A stretch of 64,000 nt of DNA from Caballeronia sp. LZ062 (GCF_031450785.1 NZ_JARTWB010000003.1:372001-436000), one strand, 5' to 3'; shown: positions 51,804 to 61,924, counted from the first letter of the stretch. Notes: generated from the sequence alone by a model not told the origin. A program made the numbers and translations.

Positions 51804-52955
51804 ATGAAAAGAAATCTCCTTATTGCGGGCGTGCTCGGCGCCTTCGCGGCTTCGGCGCAGGCACAAAGCAGCGTCACGTTGTACGGCATGCTCGACGCGG
51901 GCCTCGTATATGCCAATAACACTGCGGGTCACAGCAACTGGCAGCAAGGCAGCGGTTCCGTCTCCGATACGTATTTCGGCTTGCGCGGCAGCGAAGATCT
52001 GGGCGGCGGGTTGCACGCGCTCTTCAAGTTGGAGAGCGGCTTCAACCTGAATAACGGCGGCTTCAATCAGGACGGCATGTTCAACCGCCAGGCGTATGTC
52101 GGTCTGCAAAGCGATCAGTTCGGCACCGTCACGCTCGGCCGTCAATATGATTCGATGGTCGACTTTCTCGGACCGCTTTCGGAAGCCGGCGCGGGCTATG
52201 GCAATAACCTGAGCGCGCATCCGTTCGACAACGACAATCTCGACAACTCGTTCTCGATCAAGAATTCGATCAAATATCGCAGCGCGAATTACGCGGGCTT
52301 CAAGTTCGGCGGTCTGTATGGTTTCAGCAATGACGCCGGCCAGTTCTCGAACAACCGCGCATGGAGCGCGGGCGCGTCGTACACCAACGGCCCGCTCAAC
52401 TTCGCGGCGGCTTACCTGCAGACGAACAACTCGCGCAACTTCAACACGGGCGGCGCGGTAACGGCAGGACAAAGCGACAAGGGCAACCTCACGGCCGAAC
52501 TGCAACGCACGTTCGGCGCGGGCGTGAACTACGCTTACGGCCCGGCGAAGGTGGGCTTCGTGTGGACGAACACGCACTACGACGGCCTGATCGCGGCGTC
52601 GCAGGGCGGCGTCGCGCTCGTGCTCCCGACCAACACGAACCTGCATATGAACAACTTCGAGCTGAACGGCAGCTATGCGCTGACGCCGGCATTGAACCTC
52701 GATGCAGCCTACACGTACACCGATGGCAAGCTCACCGGCTCGAGCGGTACGGGCGATCCGAAGTGGCATACCGTGTCGCTGCAGGCCGACTATTCGCTGT
52801 CGCGCCGCACGGATGTCTATGTGGAAGGCGTGTATCAGCATGCGTCCGGCCAGCTCGGCGCAGCAGGCGAGAATTTCGCCGTGATCAACACGCTGTCGCC
52901 GTCGACCTCGCAGAATCAGGTCGCCGCCGCAGTCGGTCTGCGTCACCGCTTCTAA
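51804..52955 (+). CDS. Outer-membrane porin, Burkholderia OmpC type
   Basis: 383 aa. Signal peptide 1-20 (AFAASAQAQ). The mature chain begins SSVTLYGMLDAGLVYANN and contains FGLRGSEDLGGGLHALFKLE and FNRQAYVGLQSDQFGTVTLG, the hallmark strands of trimeric Gram-negative porins. The C-terminal residue is Phe (GLRHRF), as required for BAM insertion. A strong terminator follows. General diffusion pore; specificity unknown. Confidence 0.94.
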   Translation: MKRNLLIAGVLGAFAASAQAQSSVTLYGMLDAGLVYANNTAGHSNWQQGSGSVSDTYFGLRGSEDLGGGLHALFKLESGFNLNNGGFNQDGMFNRQAYVGLQSDQFGTVTLGRQYDSMVDFLGPLSEAGAGYGNNLSAHPFDNDNLDNSFSIKNSIKYRSANYAGFKFGGLYGFSNDAGQFSNNRAWSAGASYTNGPLNFAAAYLQTNNSRNFNTGGAVTAGQSDKGNLTAELQRTFGAGVNYAYGPAKVGFVWTNTHYDGLIAASQGGVALVLPTNTNLHMNNFELNGSYALTPALNLDAAYTYTDGKLTGSSGTGDPKWHTVSLQADYSLSRRTDVYVEGVYQHASGQLGAAGENFAVINTLSPSTSQNQVAAAVGLRHRF

Positions 52956-52995
52956 GCAGCACGCGTCGCGAAGACTTACGAGGTCTTCAAACGCG

Positions 52996-53029
52996 AACGG
53001 CCGCGATCGTCATGATCGCGGCCGTTTTT
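52996..53029 (+). terminator. Intrinsic terminator after the porin gene
   Basis: AACGGCCGCGATC, 5-nt loop, GATCGCGGCCGTT with a run of five Ts. Forty bp after the stop; also in position to serve the convergent catalase gene poorly, lacking A-run on that side. Confidence 0.9.
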
Positions 53030-53058
53030 CATGGCGCGCCGTTCGCGCTAACTGCGCA

Positions 53059-53928
53059 TCAGACGGCCTTGCCCGAGCCCAGGTCGGCGCCCGTCACCGG
53101 GTCGGCGGTCGGGTCGGAAGCGGTGCGCGTAGCCATCGTGCTCAGCGCGTCCTTTTCCAGCTCGCTCACAGTCACGCTCGCCGTGCCGTCGCCGCCATCG
53201 ACTGCCGGCTGCGGGTCCGCGACGAATTGCCAGTCGCCGCCCTCGTTCCACGGGCCGCGTGCGTCGTCGCCCTTGGACATGTTGAAGTACACGCTCGTGA
53301 ACTCGGGCTTGCCCGGCAGCTTGCCTTGCGGGAAGTTCGGCTGAATCGAGTGCAGCGCCTTTTCGAAGGACTTCTGATGCGCGATCTCACGCGTCATCAG
53401 GAAGCCCAGCGCGTCCTTGATGCCCGGATCGTCGGTCACGTTGATGAGCCGCTCATAGACGATCTTTGCGCGCGCTTCAGCCGCGATGTTCGAGCGCAGA
53501 TCGGCCGTCGGTTCGCCGATGGTGTCGATATACGCCGCAGTCCACGGGTAGCCCGCCGAGTTCGTGAGCGGCGTGCCTGCGCCGTACAGAATCGCGGTCG
53601 TGTGCGAGTCGTTGCCGTTGCCTGTCATCGACCGATACAGCTCCGCTTCCTGCTCCACGGCTTCGGCCAGCGCGCCCTTCGCGCCCTTGTTCAGCATCGC
53701 GACGATGCTGCCGATCACTTCCAGATGACTCATCTCTTCGGTCGCGATGTCGAAGAGCATGTCCTTGCGGCCCGGATCGTCTTCGGTGACGGCTTGCGTG
53801 AAGTAGCGCATGGCGGCGGCAAGCTCGCCTTGCGGACCGCCGAACTGCTCCAGCAGCAGATTGGCGAGGCCGGGATTGGGCGCGGCAACGCGCACCGTGT
53901 ATTGCAGACGTTTGTTGTGTACGAACAT
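53059..53928 (-). CDS. Manganese-containing catalase
   Basis: 289 aa non-heme catalase of the ferritin-like fold. Dimanganese ligands are in GPQGELAAAMRYF (Glu), ATEEMSHLEVIG (Glu and His), IAAEARAKIVYERL (Glu) and REIAHQKSFEKAL (Glu and His). Decomposes H2O2. ATG at 53928 with AAGGAG 6 nt upstream; the upstream extension to 53967 has none. C-terminal 25 residues are a disordered tail. Sits among CsbD and alcohol dehydrogenase genes, suggesting a stress regulon. Confidence 0.93.
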   Translation of the reverse strand: MFVHNKRLQYTVRVAAPNPGLANLLLEQFGGPQGELAAAMRYFTQAVTEDDPGRKDMLFDIATEEMSHLEVIGSIVAMLNKGAKGALAEAVEQEAELYRSMTGNGNDSHTTAILYGAGTPLTNSAGYPWTAAYIDTIGEPTADLRSNIAAEARAKIVYERLINVTDDPGIKDALGFLMTREIAHQKSFEKALHSIQPNFPQGKLPGKPEFTSVYFNMSKGDDARGPWNEGGDWQFVADPQPAVDGGDGTASVTVSELEKDALSTMATRTASDPTADPVTGADLGSGKAV

Positions 53929-54320
53929 GGCAGGCTCCTTCGATGAAAGTGCGAGAGTTCCAAACAAGCGATGCGGGGAAGCGCCATCGAGCGTCCGTGG
54001 CGTGAGCCGGATGGGCGCATGAGTTCATAGCAGTGGGTATTCCCAGCGCGCGCCGCCGCGTTGGATTTTTCCAATCGCGTCGATAGCAGCGACATGCTGC
54101 GCGGCTTGCGCGGTCGCTTTATGAGCGCCAAGACTAGTTGCTGCATTGGCGTGCCGGACACAGCCGCTTCTGTTATTGCATTGCTTACGTGACGCACGTC
54201 GTGGACATGGCGCGAACTCCGGCGCGGAACACGTGTTGCTGAAACATCCAACGGTCGGGGCTTCTCGCTTTCGACCCGTTCGACGCGCGATCCGACCATT
54301 CACTCCCGCTGGAGGCAAAC
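53929..54320. other. Divergent intergenic region, Mn-catalase and zinc alcohol dehydrogenase
   Basis: 392 bp holding both promoters. It includes GGAAC-ACGTGTTGCTGAA at 54226-54243, sharing GTGTTGCTGAA with the region before 50188. No convincing gene; short frames here overlap the catalase promoter. Confidence 0.5.
54233..54243 (+). promoter_or_regulatory. Shared promoter-proximal motif GTGTTGCTGAA (copy 2)
   Basis: 77 bp before the second zinc alcohol dehydrogenase. Identical over 11 bases to the motif at 50142-50152. Confidence 0.4.
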
Positions 54321-55490
54321 ATGAAGGCGCTGATTTGGCAAGGCAAGAAGGACATCCGATACGAGACGGTTCCGGACCCGGTCATCGAGCATCCGCGCGA
54401 TGCCATCATCAAGGTATCGACGTGCGCAATCTGCGGTTCGGACCTGCATCTCTTCGACGGCTTCATGCCTGGCATGGAATCCGGCGACATCATGGGCCAC
54501 GAGTTCATGGGCGAAGTGGTCGAAGTCGGCGCGCAGAACAGCGCGCTCAAGAAGGGCGACCGCATCGTCGTGCCGTTCACCATCGTCTGCGGGGAGTGCG
54601 ACCAGTGTAAGCGCGGCAACTTCTCCGTTTGCGAGCGCAGCAACCGCAACAAGGATGTCGCGGACAAAGTCTTCGGCCACACCACGGCGGGCCTCTTCGG
54701 TTACACGCACCTGACGGGCGGCTATCCCGGCGGTCAGGCCGAATACGTGCGCGTGCCGTTCGCCGACAAGACGCACGTGAAGATTCCCGACGGCCTCACC
54801 GACGAGCAAGTGCTCTTTCTGGGCGACATCTTCCCGACCGGCTGGCAGGCGGCCGTGCAATGCGACATCGAGCCGACCGACACCGTTGCGATCTGGGGCG
54901 CGGGTCCCGTCGGCCAGATGGCGATTCGCAGCGCCGTGCTGCTGGGCGCGAAGCAGGTGATCGCGATCGACTGCGTGCCCGAGCGCCTTGCGATGGCGCG
55001 CGCGGGCGGCGCGACCGTCATCAATTTCAAGGAAGAGAGCGTGCTGGAGCGTCTCGGCGACCTCACGCAGGGCAAGGGACCGGAGAAGTGCATCGACGCC
55101 GTGGGCATGGAATCGCACGCGACGCGTTCCGTCGATGCCATGTACGACCGCGCGAAGCAAGCCGTGATGCTGGAGACGGACCGCCCGCACGTGTTGCGCG
55201 AGATGATCTACGTGTGCCGGCCGGCGGGCACGCTGTCGGTGCCGGGCGTGTACGGCGGACTTATCGACAAAATCCCGTTCGGCGCCGCGATGAACAAGGG
55301 ACTGACCTGGCGCATGGGTCAGACGCACGTGAACCGTTGGACGGACGACCTGCTCAAGCGCATTCAGGACGGCCAGATCGACCCGTCGTTCGTCATCACG
55401 CACACGGTGTCGCTCGCGGACGGGCCGGGCATGTACAAGACGTTCCGCGACAAGGAAGACGGCTGCATCAAGGTCGTGTTGAAGCCCTGA
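54321..55490 (+). CDS. Zinc-dependent alcohol dehydrogenase (formaldehyde-dehydrogenase-like)
   Basis: 389 aa MDR enzyme. Catalytic zinc: Cys in [13 protein letters not shown], His-Glu in GHEFMGEVV. Structural zinc: [15 protein letters not shown]. Cofactor fold [15 protein letters not shown]. The [12 protein letters not shown] stretch and [10 protein letters not shown] are typical of glutathione-independent formaldehyde/alcohol dehydrogenases. GGAGG precedes the ATG. Substrate remains a family guess. It is divergent from the Mn-catalase. Confidence 0.9.
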   Translation: MKALIWQGKKDIRYETVPDPVIEHPRDAIIKVSTCAICGSDLHLFDGFMPGMESGDIMGHEFMGEVVEVGAQNSALKKGDRIVVPFTIVCGECDQCKRGNFSVCERSNRNKDVADKVFGHTTAGLFGYTHLTGGYPGGQAEYVRVPFADKTHVKIPDGLTDEQVLFLGDIFPTGWQAAVQCDIEPTDTVAIWGAGPVGQMAIRSAVLLGAKQVIAIDCVPERLAMARAGGATVINFKEESVLERLGDLTQGKGPEKCIDAVGMESHATRSVDAMYDRAKQAVMLETDRPHVLREMIYVCRPAGTLSVPGVYGGLIDKIPFGAAMNKGLTWRMGQTHVNRWTDDLLKRIQDGQIDPSFVITHTVSLADGPGMYKTFRDKEDGCIKVVLKP

Positions 55491-55712
55491 GCGCGTGATG
55501 CGTTGCGCGCGGGCGCGAGTGGTTTCGCAGGCTTACCGTGCGCTTTCGCACATTCGCGCCGGACGCATGCTGGCGGTCGGGACTGCCGCCGATATATAGT
55601 CGGCGGCCCAGGAACAGGACAGCATCGGAGGCGGCGTGAGACACGCTGACAATGCACGGCGCGGCCAGTTTGCCCGCCGCGCAAACGTTTCGGCCATGCG
55701 CGTTCGCGGCGC

Positions 55713-57476
55713 ATGACGCGTCTTTTCCCGCCGAGGCGCGCGCTGGCCGTCGCGGTGGCGGCTTTCTGCGTGGATCTGGGCGATGCCGCCGCGCAAGCGT
55801 ATCGAGACGTCGCGCCCCTCGCGCCGCCCGCCGCCGAACGCCCGCGCGCACCGCAGCCGCCGCAACAGCCGGTCGACGAGTCGCAGGCCGTCGCCATCGA
55901 AGACCTGCGCGGCATTGCGTTCGCCCGCGCGGGCGAGCCTGCATCGAACGATCGCCAGTCCGGCGCGCATGGCGCGGTGACGTCCACCGGCCTGCCGCTG
56001 CTGGACCCCGCTTTCCTCGACACCTTCGCCGCCGATCTCGGCAAGCCGCTCACCTTCGCGCGCCTCGCGCAGATCCGTCGCGCGGTCGTGCAGCGGTACC
56101 GCGGCGCGGGCCAGCCGCTCGTCGATGTCTACGTGCCCGAGCAGGACGTGACGAGCGGCGTCGTGACCATCGCCGTGGCCGAGTTTCGCGCGGGCCGCGT
56201 GATCCCAAAGGACAACCGCTATTTCTCCGATGCGCTCCTCAAGCGCGAGATGCCGCTCGCGGGCGGCGAGCCGATCCACGAAGCCGACGTCGCAGCCGGG
56301 CTCGCGCTGCTCAATGCGAATCCGTATCGGCGCGTCGACGTTATCTATGCGCCGGGCGAGGCCCAGAACACGACCGACGTTCTGCTGCAAACCGAAGACC
56401 GCCTGCCGCTGCGCGTCTATGGCGGCTACAACAACGACGGCGTGCGCGACCTCGGTCGCGACCGCTTTCTGGCGGGCTTCGACTACGGCAATCTGTTCGG
56501 CATCGACGCGCGCATCGGCTATCAGGCGACGGCGAGCAACGACCTTTTCTCCGGCAATCCCGACATCGAAGGACGGCCCGACCGTGCGCGCTTCATTGCG
56601 CACTCGTTCAACTTCTTCGCGCCGCTGCCGTGGATGGATCGCATCGAAATGTTCGGCGTGTTCGCGCAAAGCACGCCGCGTCTGCCAGACAGTTACGGGC
56701 AGTCCGGCATCAGTTCGCAATTCAGTTTCCGGTATGACCGCCTACTTCCGTCGCTGGACAACGCGGGCGCGTGGCAGCAGCAGCTTCAGTTCGGCTACGA
56801 CTTCAAGCGGTCGAATAACGATCTGGAATTCGGCGGCTTCCAGGTCTTCAACGCGAACACGCATATTCACCAGTTCGTGGTCGCCTACGACCTGACGAAC
56901 GCCGACCCGTCCAGCGCGACGCATCTGAACGCATCGCTCTTCGCGAGTCCCGGCCGTCTCGACAGCAGCAACAACGACACCGCATTCGATACCGCGCGGC
57001 TCGGCGCGACGCCGCGCTATCAATATCTGCAACTCTCGGGGCAGCACGATCTGCCGCTTGGCGCGTCCGGGTTTTCCGTCTCCGCGCGAGGGCTCTTTCA
57101 GTGGACCGGCAACACCTTGTTACCGAGCGAAGAACTCGGACTCGGTGGCGATGCCAGCGTGCGCGGCTACGAGCCGTATGCGGCGCAAGGCGATCGCGGC
57201 TGGAATGTGCAGACAGAAATGCGGGCGCCAGCGCTCACGCTCGGCGGCGCGGCCATGCAGCCCTTCGTTTTCTTCGATGCCGGGCACGTGTGGAATCGCA
57301 TCCCCGAAGCGGGCGAGGTGAACAACGCGTCGCTCGCCAGTGTCGGCGCGGGGATTCGCTTCCAGATGGGGCGCTTCGTCAGCGTGCGCGGGACGTTCGG
57401 CTTCCCGCTGAAAGCAGTCGTGCCGAACGGATCGAAAGCGCCGCTCGGCGAAGTGTTCGTCGTGATAGGAAGTTGA
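55713..57476 (+). CDS. Two-partner secretion outer-membrane transporter (TpsB, ShlB/FhaC family)
   Basis: 587 aa. Signal peptide to about 28, a Pro-rich linker (PPAAERPRAPQPPQQPVDES), two POTRA domains (about 90-240) and a C-terminal 16-strand barrel. The lid-loop motif VRGYEPYAAQGDRGW (family VRGY/F) is present near residue 485. It would export a TpsA protein. The putative partner lies immediately downstream but on the opposite strand, with a shared palindromic terminator between them. Confidence 0.9.
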   Translation: MTRLFPPRRALAVAVAAFCVDLGDAAAQAYRDVAPLAPPAAERPRAPQPPQQPVDESQAVAIEDLRGIAFARAGEPASNDRQSGAHGAVTSTGLPLLDPAFLDTFAADLGKPLTFARLAQIRRAVVQRYRGAGQPLVDVYVPEQDVTSGVVTIAVAEFRAGRVIPKDNRYFSDALLKREMPLAGGEPIHEADVAAGLALLNANPYRRVDVIYAPGEAQNTTDVLLQTEDRLPLRVYGGYNNDGVRDLGRDRFLAGFDYGNLFGIDARIGYQATASNDLFSGNPDIEGRPDRARFIAHSFNFFAPLPWMDRIEMFGVFAQSTPRLPDSYGQSGISSQFSFRYDRLLPSLDNAGAWQQQLQFGYDFKRSNNDLEFGGFQVFNANTHIHQFVVAYDLTNADPSSATHLNASLFASPGRLDSSNNDTAFDTARLGATPRYQYLQLSGQHDLPLGASGFSVSARGLFQWTGNTLLPSEELGLGGDASVRGYEPYAAQGDRGWNVQTEMRAPALTLGGAAMQPFVFFDAGHVWNRIPEAGEVNNASLASVGAGIRFQMGRFVSVRGTFGFPLKAVVPNGSKAPLGEVFVVIGS

Positions 57477-57499
57477 AGGGCGGGCCGCGGCCCGCCCTT
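57476..57499. terminator. 24-bp perfect palindrome between the convergent tps genes
   Basis: AAGGGCGGGCCG directly abuts its own inverse CGGCCCGCCCTT. It starts at the last base of the tpsB stop and lies 20 bp beyond the tpsA stop, so it can end both transcripts. Confidence 0.75.
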
Positions 57500-57519
57500 C
57501 GTTCTTCTAGTAAGACGCG

Positions 57520-59859
57520 TCAGGGCCGCGCCTGCTCCCAGCTCAGAACCGGGTGCGTGCCGTTGACGGGCATCGTCCACGCACCGCCCGCGCCGAAGTT
57601 CCACGACGCGAAGCTCCCCTTCTGGCCCATTTGCGTGTTGGAAAGCCCGTTGCCGTTGCCCGGCGCGGTGCCGCCGTTCTCGGTGCCGACGGCATTCGCG
57701 AGCGTCGTCGTGTCGCGGTTCCAGTACACGTTGTTGTTGATCTTGCCCTCGTTGAACGCCGCGATGCCGCCGTATCCCGGGAACTGCGCTCCGCCGCCGC
57801 CGACTTGGCCCACTGCGAACGATTCGTTGATGACGCCCGTGCTGCCGTTGTCGTAGACGAGGCCGCCGTCGCCGGTCTGGCCGCCGGTGCTGCCGGTTGC
57901 ATAGGACTGCGTGATGGTGCCGGTATTGAACGCGACGAGCCCGCCGACCGAACCATGCGAGCCGGCGGTCACGTTGCCGGTGGCATACGACTGCGCGATG
58001 GTCCCGGCGTTCACGCCCACGAGGCCGCCCGACGCACCCTGGTAGCTGACGAACGCGCTGCTCGACGACCGCACGATCTGCCCGTTGTTCACGCCGACGA
58101 GACCGCCGTTTCCGCCGCCGCCGAAGCCGCCGTACGACAAGTCGCCCGAGGTCGACGCATACGCGATCAAGCCGTTGTTCTGCGCCGCGAGCAGGCCGTA
58201 GGTCGAGGGCGCGGCGCCGCCGACGTTGGCGTTCGTCAGGTTGATGTCGCGCACCACGCCGCTTGCGCCGATCACGCCGAACATGCCGACATAGCCGGAT
58301 GACGACGGATCGCCGACCGCGAGGCTGTCGATGCCATGGCCGAAGCCGTCGAACTGACCGGTGAACGGCGTGGCGGGCGTCGCGCCGATCGGCGTGAAGC
58401 CGTTGCCGTTCGCCGTCGCGCTCGCGTCGATGTCCTTCCCAAGTGCATAGTTGCCCGCCAGGTTTTGCGAGACGCGGCCGAGATCCGCGAGCGTGTTGAC
58501 GAGCTTGTACGCGGTGATCTGCGTCACGAGTCCGCTATACGGCGCGGCCGTCCAGCCCGCGTGCGTAAGCAGCGTGCCCGGCGCGTAGCTGCCGTTCATG
58601 TCATAGAGCGCGCTCACGATGCCCGTGCTGCCCGACCAGTCGATCTTGCCGCGATTGGTCACGCTGCCGCCGTTGTCGGCGCCGTTCGCATCGGCGCGCA
58701 AGGTGAGATTGCCGCCGCCCGAATTCGCGATGGTCGACGTCTGCGCCACCGTCACGCTGTGCGCCGCGCCGAGCGTGAGCGACGCGTTGCCGTTCCAGCG
58801 CACGTTGCCGTTCACCGCGAGGTCGCCGCCAGATTGCGCGTTGACCCACGTGCCGTTGCCGAGGCTGCGCGACAGTGCATCGGCGGTTGCGCTGTCGATG
58901 GTGAACGTCGGCGCGGAAAGCGTCCACTGGCCCGCGCCAACGTTTGCGTTCGCGACATCGAGCGTGGCCGCGCGGGTTTCGACCGTGCCGCCGCTGCCGT
59001 TCGCGTTCGCCGCGACGATGCTGCCCGCCGCGTGCACCGCGCCCTGGCCGGCGACGAGCCACACATGGCCGTCGCGCGTGGCCGTGCCGGTCGCGCGAAT
59101 CGCCGCGTTGTTGCCCGCGAGCGCATAGACGTTGCCGTCGGCGGCCTGCAGGCTCACTTGCGCCGCGCGGATCGCGCCCGCGTTCGTCGCCGTGCCCTGG
59201 CTGCCCGTCAGCACGAAAACCTGCTGGCCGCTCGATGCATCGTGCAGCAGCACTTGCGCGCCCGTCGCGAGTTCGGCGCTGCCCTTCGGGGCGTCGATCG
59301 ACCCGGCGTTGACCACGCTCGTGCGCGAGACGAGGAACACATCGCCGCCGCTCGATCCGATCTTGCCGAGGTTCACCACGACGCCACGGCCATCGCCGGA
59401 GAAGGTCAGGTCGCCGCCTTTCATGAAGGCCGCGTCGCTGATGTTGAGCGACGACGCCACGAAGCGCCCGCCCGTCGCGACCACGCCGCCCGGCCCGATC
59501 AGCACGCCTTGCGGGTTGATCAGGTACACGCTGCCGGTGGCCGTAAGCTGGCCGAGAATCGTCGAGGAATCGCCGCCCGTCACGCGGTTGAGCGTCGCCC
59601 CGTTACCGTTGTTGAACGTGACCTGGCGGCCGCTGCCGATGGAAAAGCTCTTCCAGTCGATCACGCCGCGCGGCGAAGTCTGGTCGATCACGAGCGACCG
59701 TCCGCCGCCGGTGATGGAACCGCTGCCCGTGGCGAACTGGCCGCCGCTCGGAAGCGGCGACGCGGCATGCGCGCACGAAAAACCGGCGATGAGCGGCACG
59801 ATGGCCGCGAGCGGCCGAAGCCGCGAAGGACGACTGAAGGAACCACTGCTGCGCTGCAT
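57520..59859 (-). CDS. Two-partner secretion exoprotein (TpsA) with filamentous-haemagglutinin domain and GLUG repeats
   Basis: 779 aa. Signal peptide to about 33 (AGFSCAHA). TPS secretion domain about 35-170: VIDQTSPRGVIDWKSFSIGS, TFNNGNGATLNRVTGG, VYLINPQGVLIGPGGVVAT. A beta-helical middle follows. The C-terminal 200 residues contain GLUG repeats (GGLVGVNNGQI, GGLVGVNAGTI, GGLVAFNTGTI). Much shorter than FhaB-type adhesins. Likely secreted through the convergently encoded TpsB and displayed as an adhesin; no toxin domain is seen. Confidence 0.88.
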   Translation of the reverse strand: MQRSSGSFSRPSRLRPLAAIVPLIAGFSCAHAASPLPSGGQFATGSGSITGGGRSLVIDQTSPRGVIDWKSFSIGSGRQVTFNNGNGATLNRVTGGDSSTILGQLTATGSVYLINPQGVLIGPGGVVATGGRFVASSLNISDAAFMKGGDLTFSGDGRGVVVNLGKIGSSGGDVFLVSRTSVVNAGSIDAPKGSAELATGAQVLLHDASSGQQVFVLTGSQGTATNAGAIRAAQVSLQAADGNVYALAGNNAAIRATGTATRDGHVWLVAGQGAVHAAGSIVAANANGSGGTVETRAATLDVANANVGAGQWTLSAPTFTIDSATADALSRSLGNGTWVNAQSGGDLAVNGNVRWNGNASLTLGAAHSVTVAQTSTIANSGGGNLTLRADANGADNGGSVTNRGKIDWSGSTGIVSALYDMNGSYAPGTLLTHAGWTAAPYSGLVTQITAYKLVNTLADLGRVSQNLAGNYALGKDIDASATANGNGFTPIGATPATPFTGQFDGFGHGIDSLAVGDPSSSGYVGMFGVIGASGVVRDINLTNANVGGAAPSTYGLLAAQNNGLIAYASTSGDLSYGGFGGGGNGGLVGVNNGQIVRSSSSAFVSYQGASGGLVGVNAGTIAQSYATGNVTAGSHGSVGGLVAFNTGTITQSYATGSTGGQTGDGGLVYDNGSTGVINESFAVGQVGGGGAQFPGYGGIAAFNEGKINNNVYWNRDTTTLANAVGTENGGTAPGNGNGLSNTQMGQKGSFASWNFGAGGAWTMPVNGTHPVLSWEQARP

Positions 59860-60152
59860 ACACCCTCCGAACTATGTCGAATTTGTTTTGTCGTCATTTG
59901 GCCGCTGACGGTGTAGCCGGGCCATCATCGACCAACAGAGGGCGCGAACATCGACGTGCGAGCAGGCGGCACGAATGTAGCAACGCCTCCAAACGCCGGA
60001 GTGTGTGCTACCGCACATTCGATCATCAGAAAAAAGAGCGCACGTCCGAAGGCTCGTTGCAAGGCGCGGGAAAACGCTTTGTCAAGCGAAATTAGTTCGG
60101 CGCCGAAGGGCTTTTGTAAGACGAATGAGCAGATGCGCGCGGTGAGCGACGC
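59860..60152. other. Region upstream of tpsA
   Basis: 293 bp holding the tpsA promoter (minus strand) and the 3' side of the next minus-strand gene. AT-richer around 60000-60110. No gene or clear repeat seen. Confidence 0.45.
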
Positions 60153-60521
60153 CTAGCGCGACGGCCTGCGCCGGTCCGTGAGCTGGACGACGCACGCGTG
60201 GAAGATGCGCTGCACGAGTTCGCTTTCGTAGTCGAGATCGTCGCCTTCGATGATCCGCTCGATGGCGGTGCGTCCCGCTTCGGTATCGAGCAGCGGACAA
60301 AAGCGCGAAGCGAGCGACTGCGCGATGACCGAGAGCTTCGCGGTTTCGATCCAGTCGGCGGCGCGGTTGTGGCTGTCGAGCCAGCGATGCGCCGCGCGCA
60401 CCTGGAACGACGCTTCGGGCCACGCGCCTTCGAGATAGAACGCGCCGAGAAAGCCGCATGTGAGCCAGCAGAGAAGATGCACCCGGTCGTCGGGTCCGAG
60501 CGGATAGCGGACTTGACTCAT
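60153..60521 (-). CDS. Hypothetical protein
   Basis: 122 aa, helical. MSQVRYPLGPDDRVHLLCWL leads into a short hydrophobic patch (TCGFLGAFYLEG), followed by HRWLDSHNRAADWIETAKL and IERIIEGDDLDYESELVQRI. No domain recognised. Lies downstream of the Old Yellow Enzyme gene with 69 bp between. Confidence 0.6.
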   Translation of the reverse strand: MSQVRYPLGPDDRVHLLCWLTCGFLGAFYLEGAWPEASFQVRAAHRWLDSHNRAADWIETAKLSVIAQSLASRFCPLLDTEAGRTAIERIIEGDDLDYESELVQRIFHACVVQLTDRRRPSR

Positions 60522-60590
60522 GATGGCACCACATGAAACGGCGACGCGCGACGGCTTGAAGATAGCACGCCGCAGCGTCGGTGCGAGGCA

Positions 60591-61697
60591 TCAGTCCTCT
60601 TCGAACAAATCGCGATATTGACGCGGTTGCGAGCGCAAATACTGCTTCGGCGCGCGCACGTGCGCACCCAGTTCCGCCGCCGCGTGCCACGGCCAGCGCG
60701 GGTCATAGAGCGCCGTGCGGGCGAGCGCGATCATGTCCGCGTCGCCGGTGCCGACGATGCCTTCCGCCTGCTCGATGCCCGTGATCAGCCCGACCGCGAC
60801 GACCGGCATCTTCACGGCGGCCTTGACGGCGCGCGCGAGCGGCACCTGATAGCTCGGGCCGACCGGAATCTGCTGCGCCGGATGCAGACCGCCGCTCGAG
60901 ACGTGGATCGCGTCGCAGCCGCGCGCCTCCAGCGCCCGCGCGAAGGCGATAGTCTGCTCGGTGTCCCATCCGCCATCGACCCAGTCGGTGCCGGACACGC
61001 GGATCGTCACCGGTTTGTCCTGCGGGAAAGCGCCGCGCACGGCGTCGAAGACTTCGAGCGGGAAGCGCATGCGGTTTTCGAGCGAGCCGCCGTATTCGTC
61101 GTCGCGCTTGTTGGAAAGCGGCGACAGGAACTGATGCAGCAAATACCCATGCGCCGCGTGAATCTGAATGAGGTCGATGCCGAGCCGGGCCGCGCGCTGC
61201 GCCGACGCGGCGAAAGCCTCGCGGATACGGTCGAGCCCCGCGCGATCCAGCGCCACGGGCGGCGTTTCGCTTTCCTCGAACGGCACGGACGAGGGCGCTT
61301 CTGTCTGCCAGCCGTGCGCGTGGTCCGGCGCGAGTTGCGCGCCGCCTTCCCACGGCACTTCTGTCGATGCCTTGCGCCCCGCGTGGCTCAGTTGAATGGC
61401 AATCGGCATGTCGGACCAGCGGCGGATGCCCTTCAGCGTGCGCTCGATGGCGGCTTCGGTCTCGTCATTCCATAAGCCGACATCGGCCCACGTGATGCGG
61501 CCTTCGGGCAGCACCGCCGTCGCCTCGATAGTCAGCAGCGCGGCGCCCGACAAGGCGAGTTGTCCAAGATGAATCAGGTGCCATTCGTTCATGCAGCCGT
61601 CTTCGGCCGAGTACTGGCACATCGGTGCAATGACGATGCGGTTCGCCAGTTCGAGATTGCGAACGCGCGTGGGAGTAAAGAGTGCGGCTTGGGCCAT
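60591..61697 (-). CDS. NADH:flavin oxidoreductase, Old Yellow Enzyme family (YqjM-like)
   Basis: 368 aa FMN-dependent ene-reductase. N-terminal APMCQYSAEDG has the Cys that tunes FMN in YqjM-type enzymes. IQLSHAGRKAS, HAAHGYLLHQFLSPLSNKR (the two substrate-binding His) and RVSGTDWVDGGW follow. C-terminal ALARTALYDPRWPWHAA is the usual FMN-phosphate and end motif. Reduces activated alkenes with NAD(P)H. Physiological substrate unknown. Confidence 0.92.
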   Translation of the reverse strand: MAQAALFTPTRVRNLELANRIVIAPMCQYSAEDGCMNEWHLIHLGQLALSGAALLTIEATAVLPEGRITWADVGLWNDETEAAIERTLKGIRRWSDMPIAIQLSHAGRKASTEVPWEGGAQLAPDHAHGWQTEAPSSVPFEESETPPVALDRAGLDRIREAFAASAQRAARLGIDLIQIHAAHGYLLHQFLSPLSNKRDDEYGGSLENRMRFPLEVFDAVRGAFPQDKPVTIRVSGTDWVDGGWDTEQTIAFARALEARGCDAIHVSSGGLHPAQQIPVGPSYQVPLARAVKAAVKMPVVAVGLITGIEQAEGIVGTGDADMIALARTALYDPRWPWHAAAELGAHVRAPKQYLRSQPRQYRDLFEED

Positions 61698-61924
61698 CGG
61701 GAGTCTCCGGGCTGAAGAGTTGATCGGTCATGCGAGCAATCGATATTCCGTGCGGCTTCCTGCGGCGCTTCTTATCGAAGCCGAAATGAAGGCGGCTCCT
61801 AAGCGTTTGTTAAGGAAGCGTTGCCGAAAATGGCAAAGGCCCGCCCCGGCGGCATCCCCAAGAACGATAACCCGCGAGGTCGCCCCATGCTGCATTCATC
61901 CGCCGCTTCATCGAGGCTTCATGC

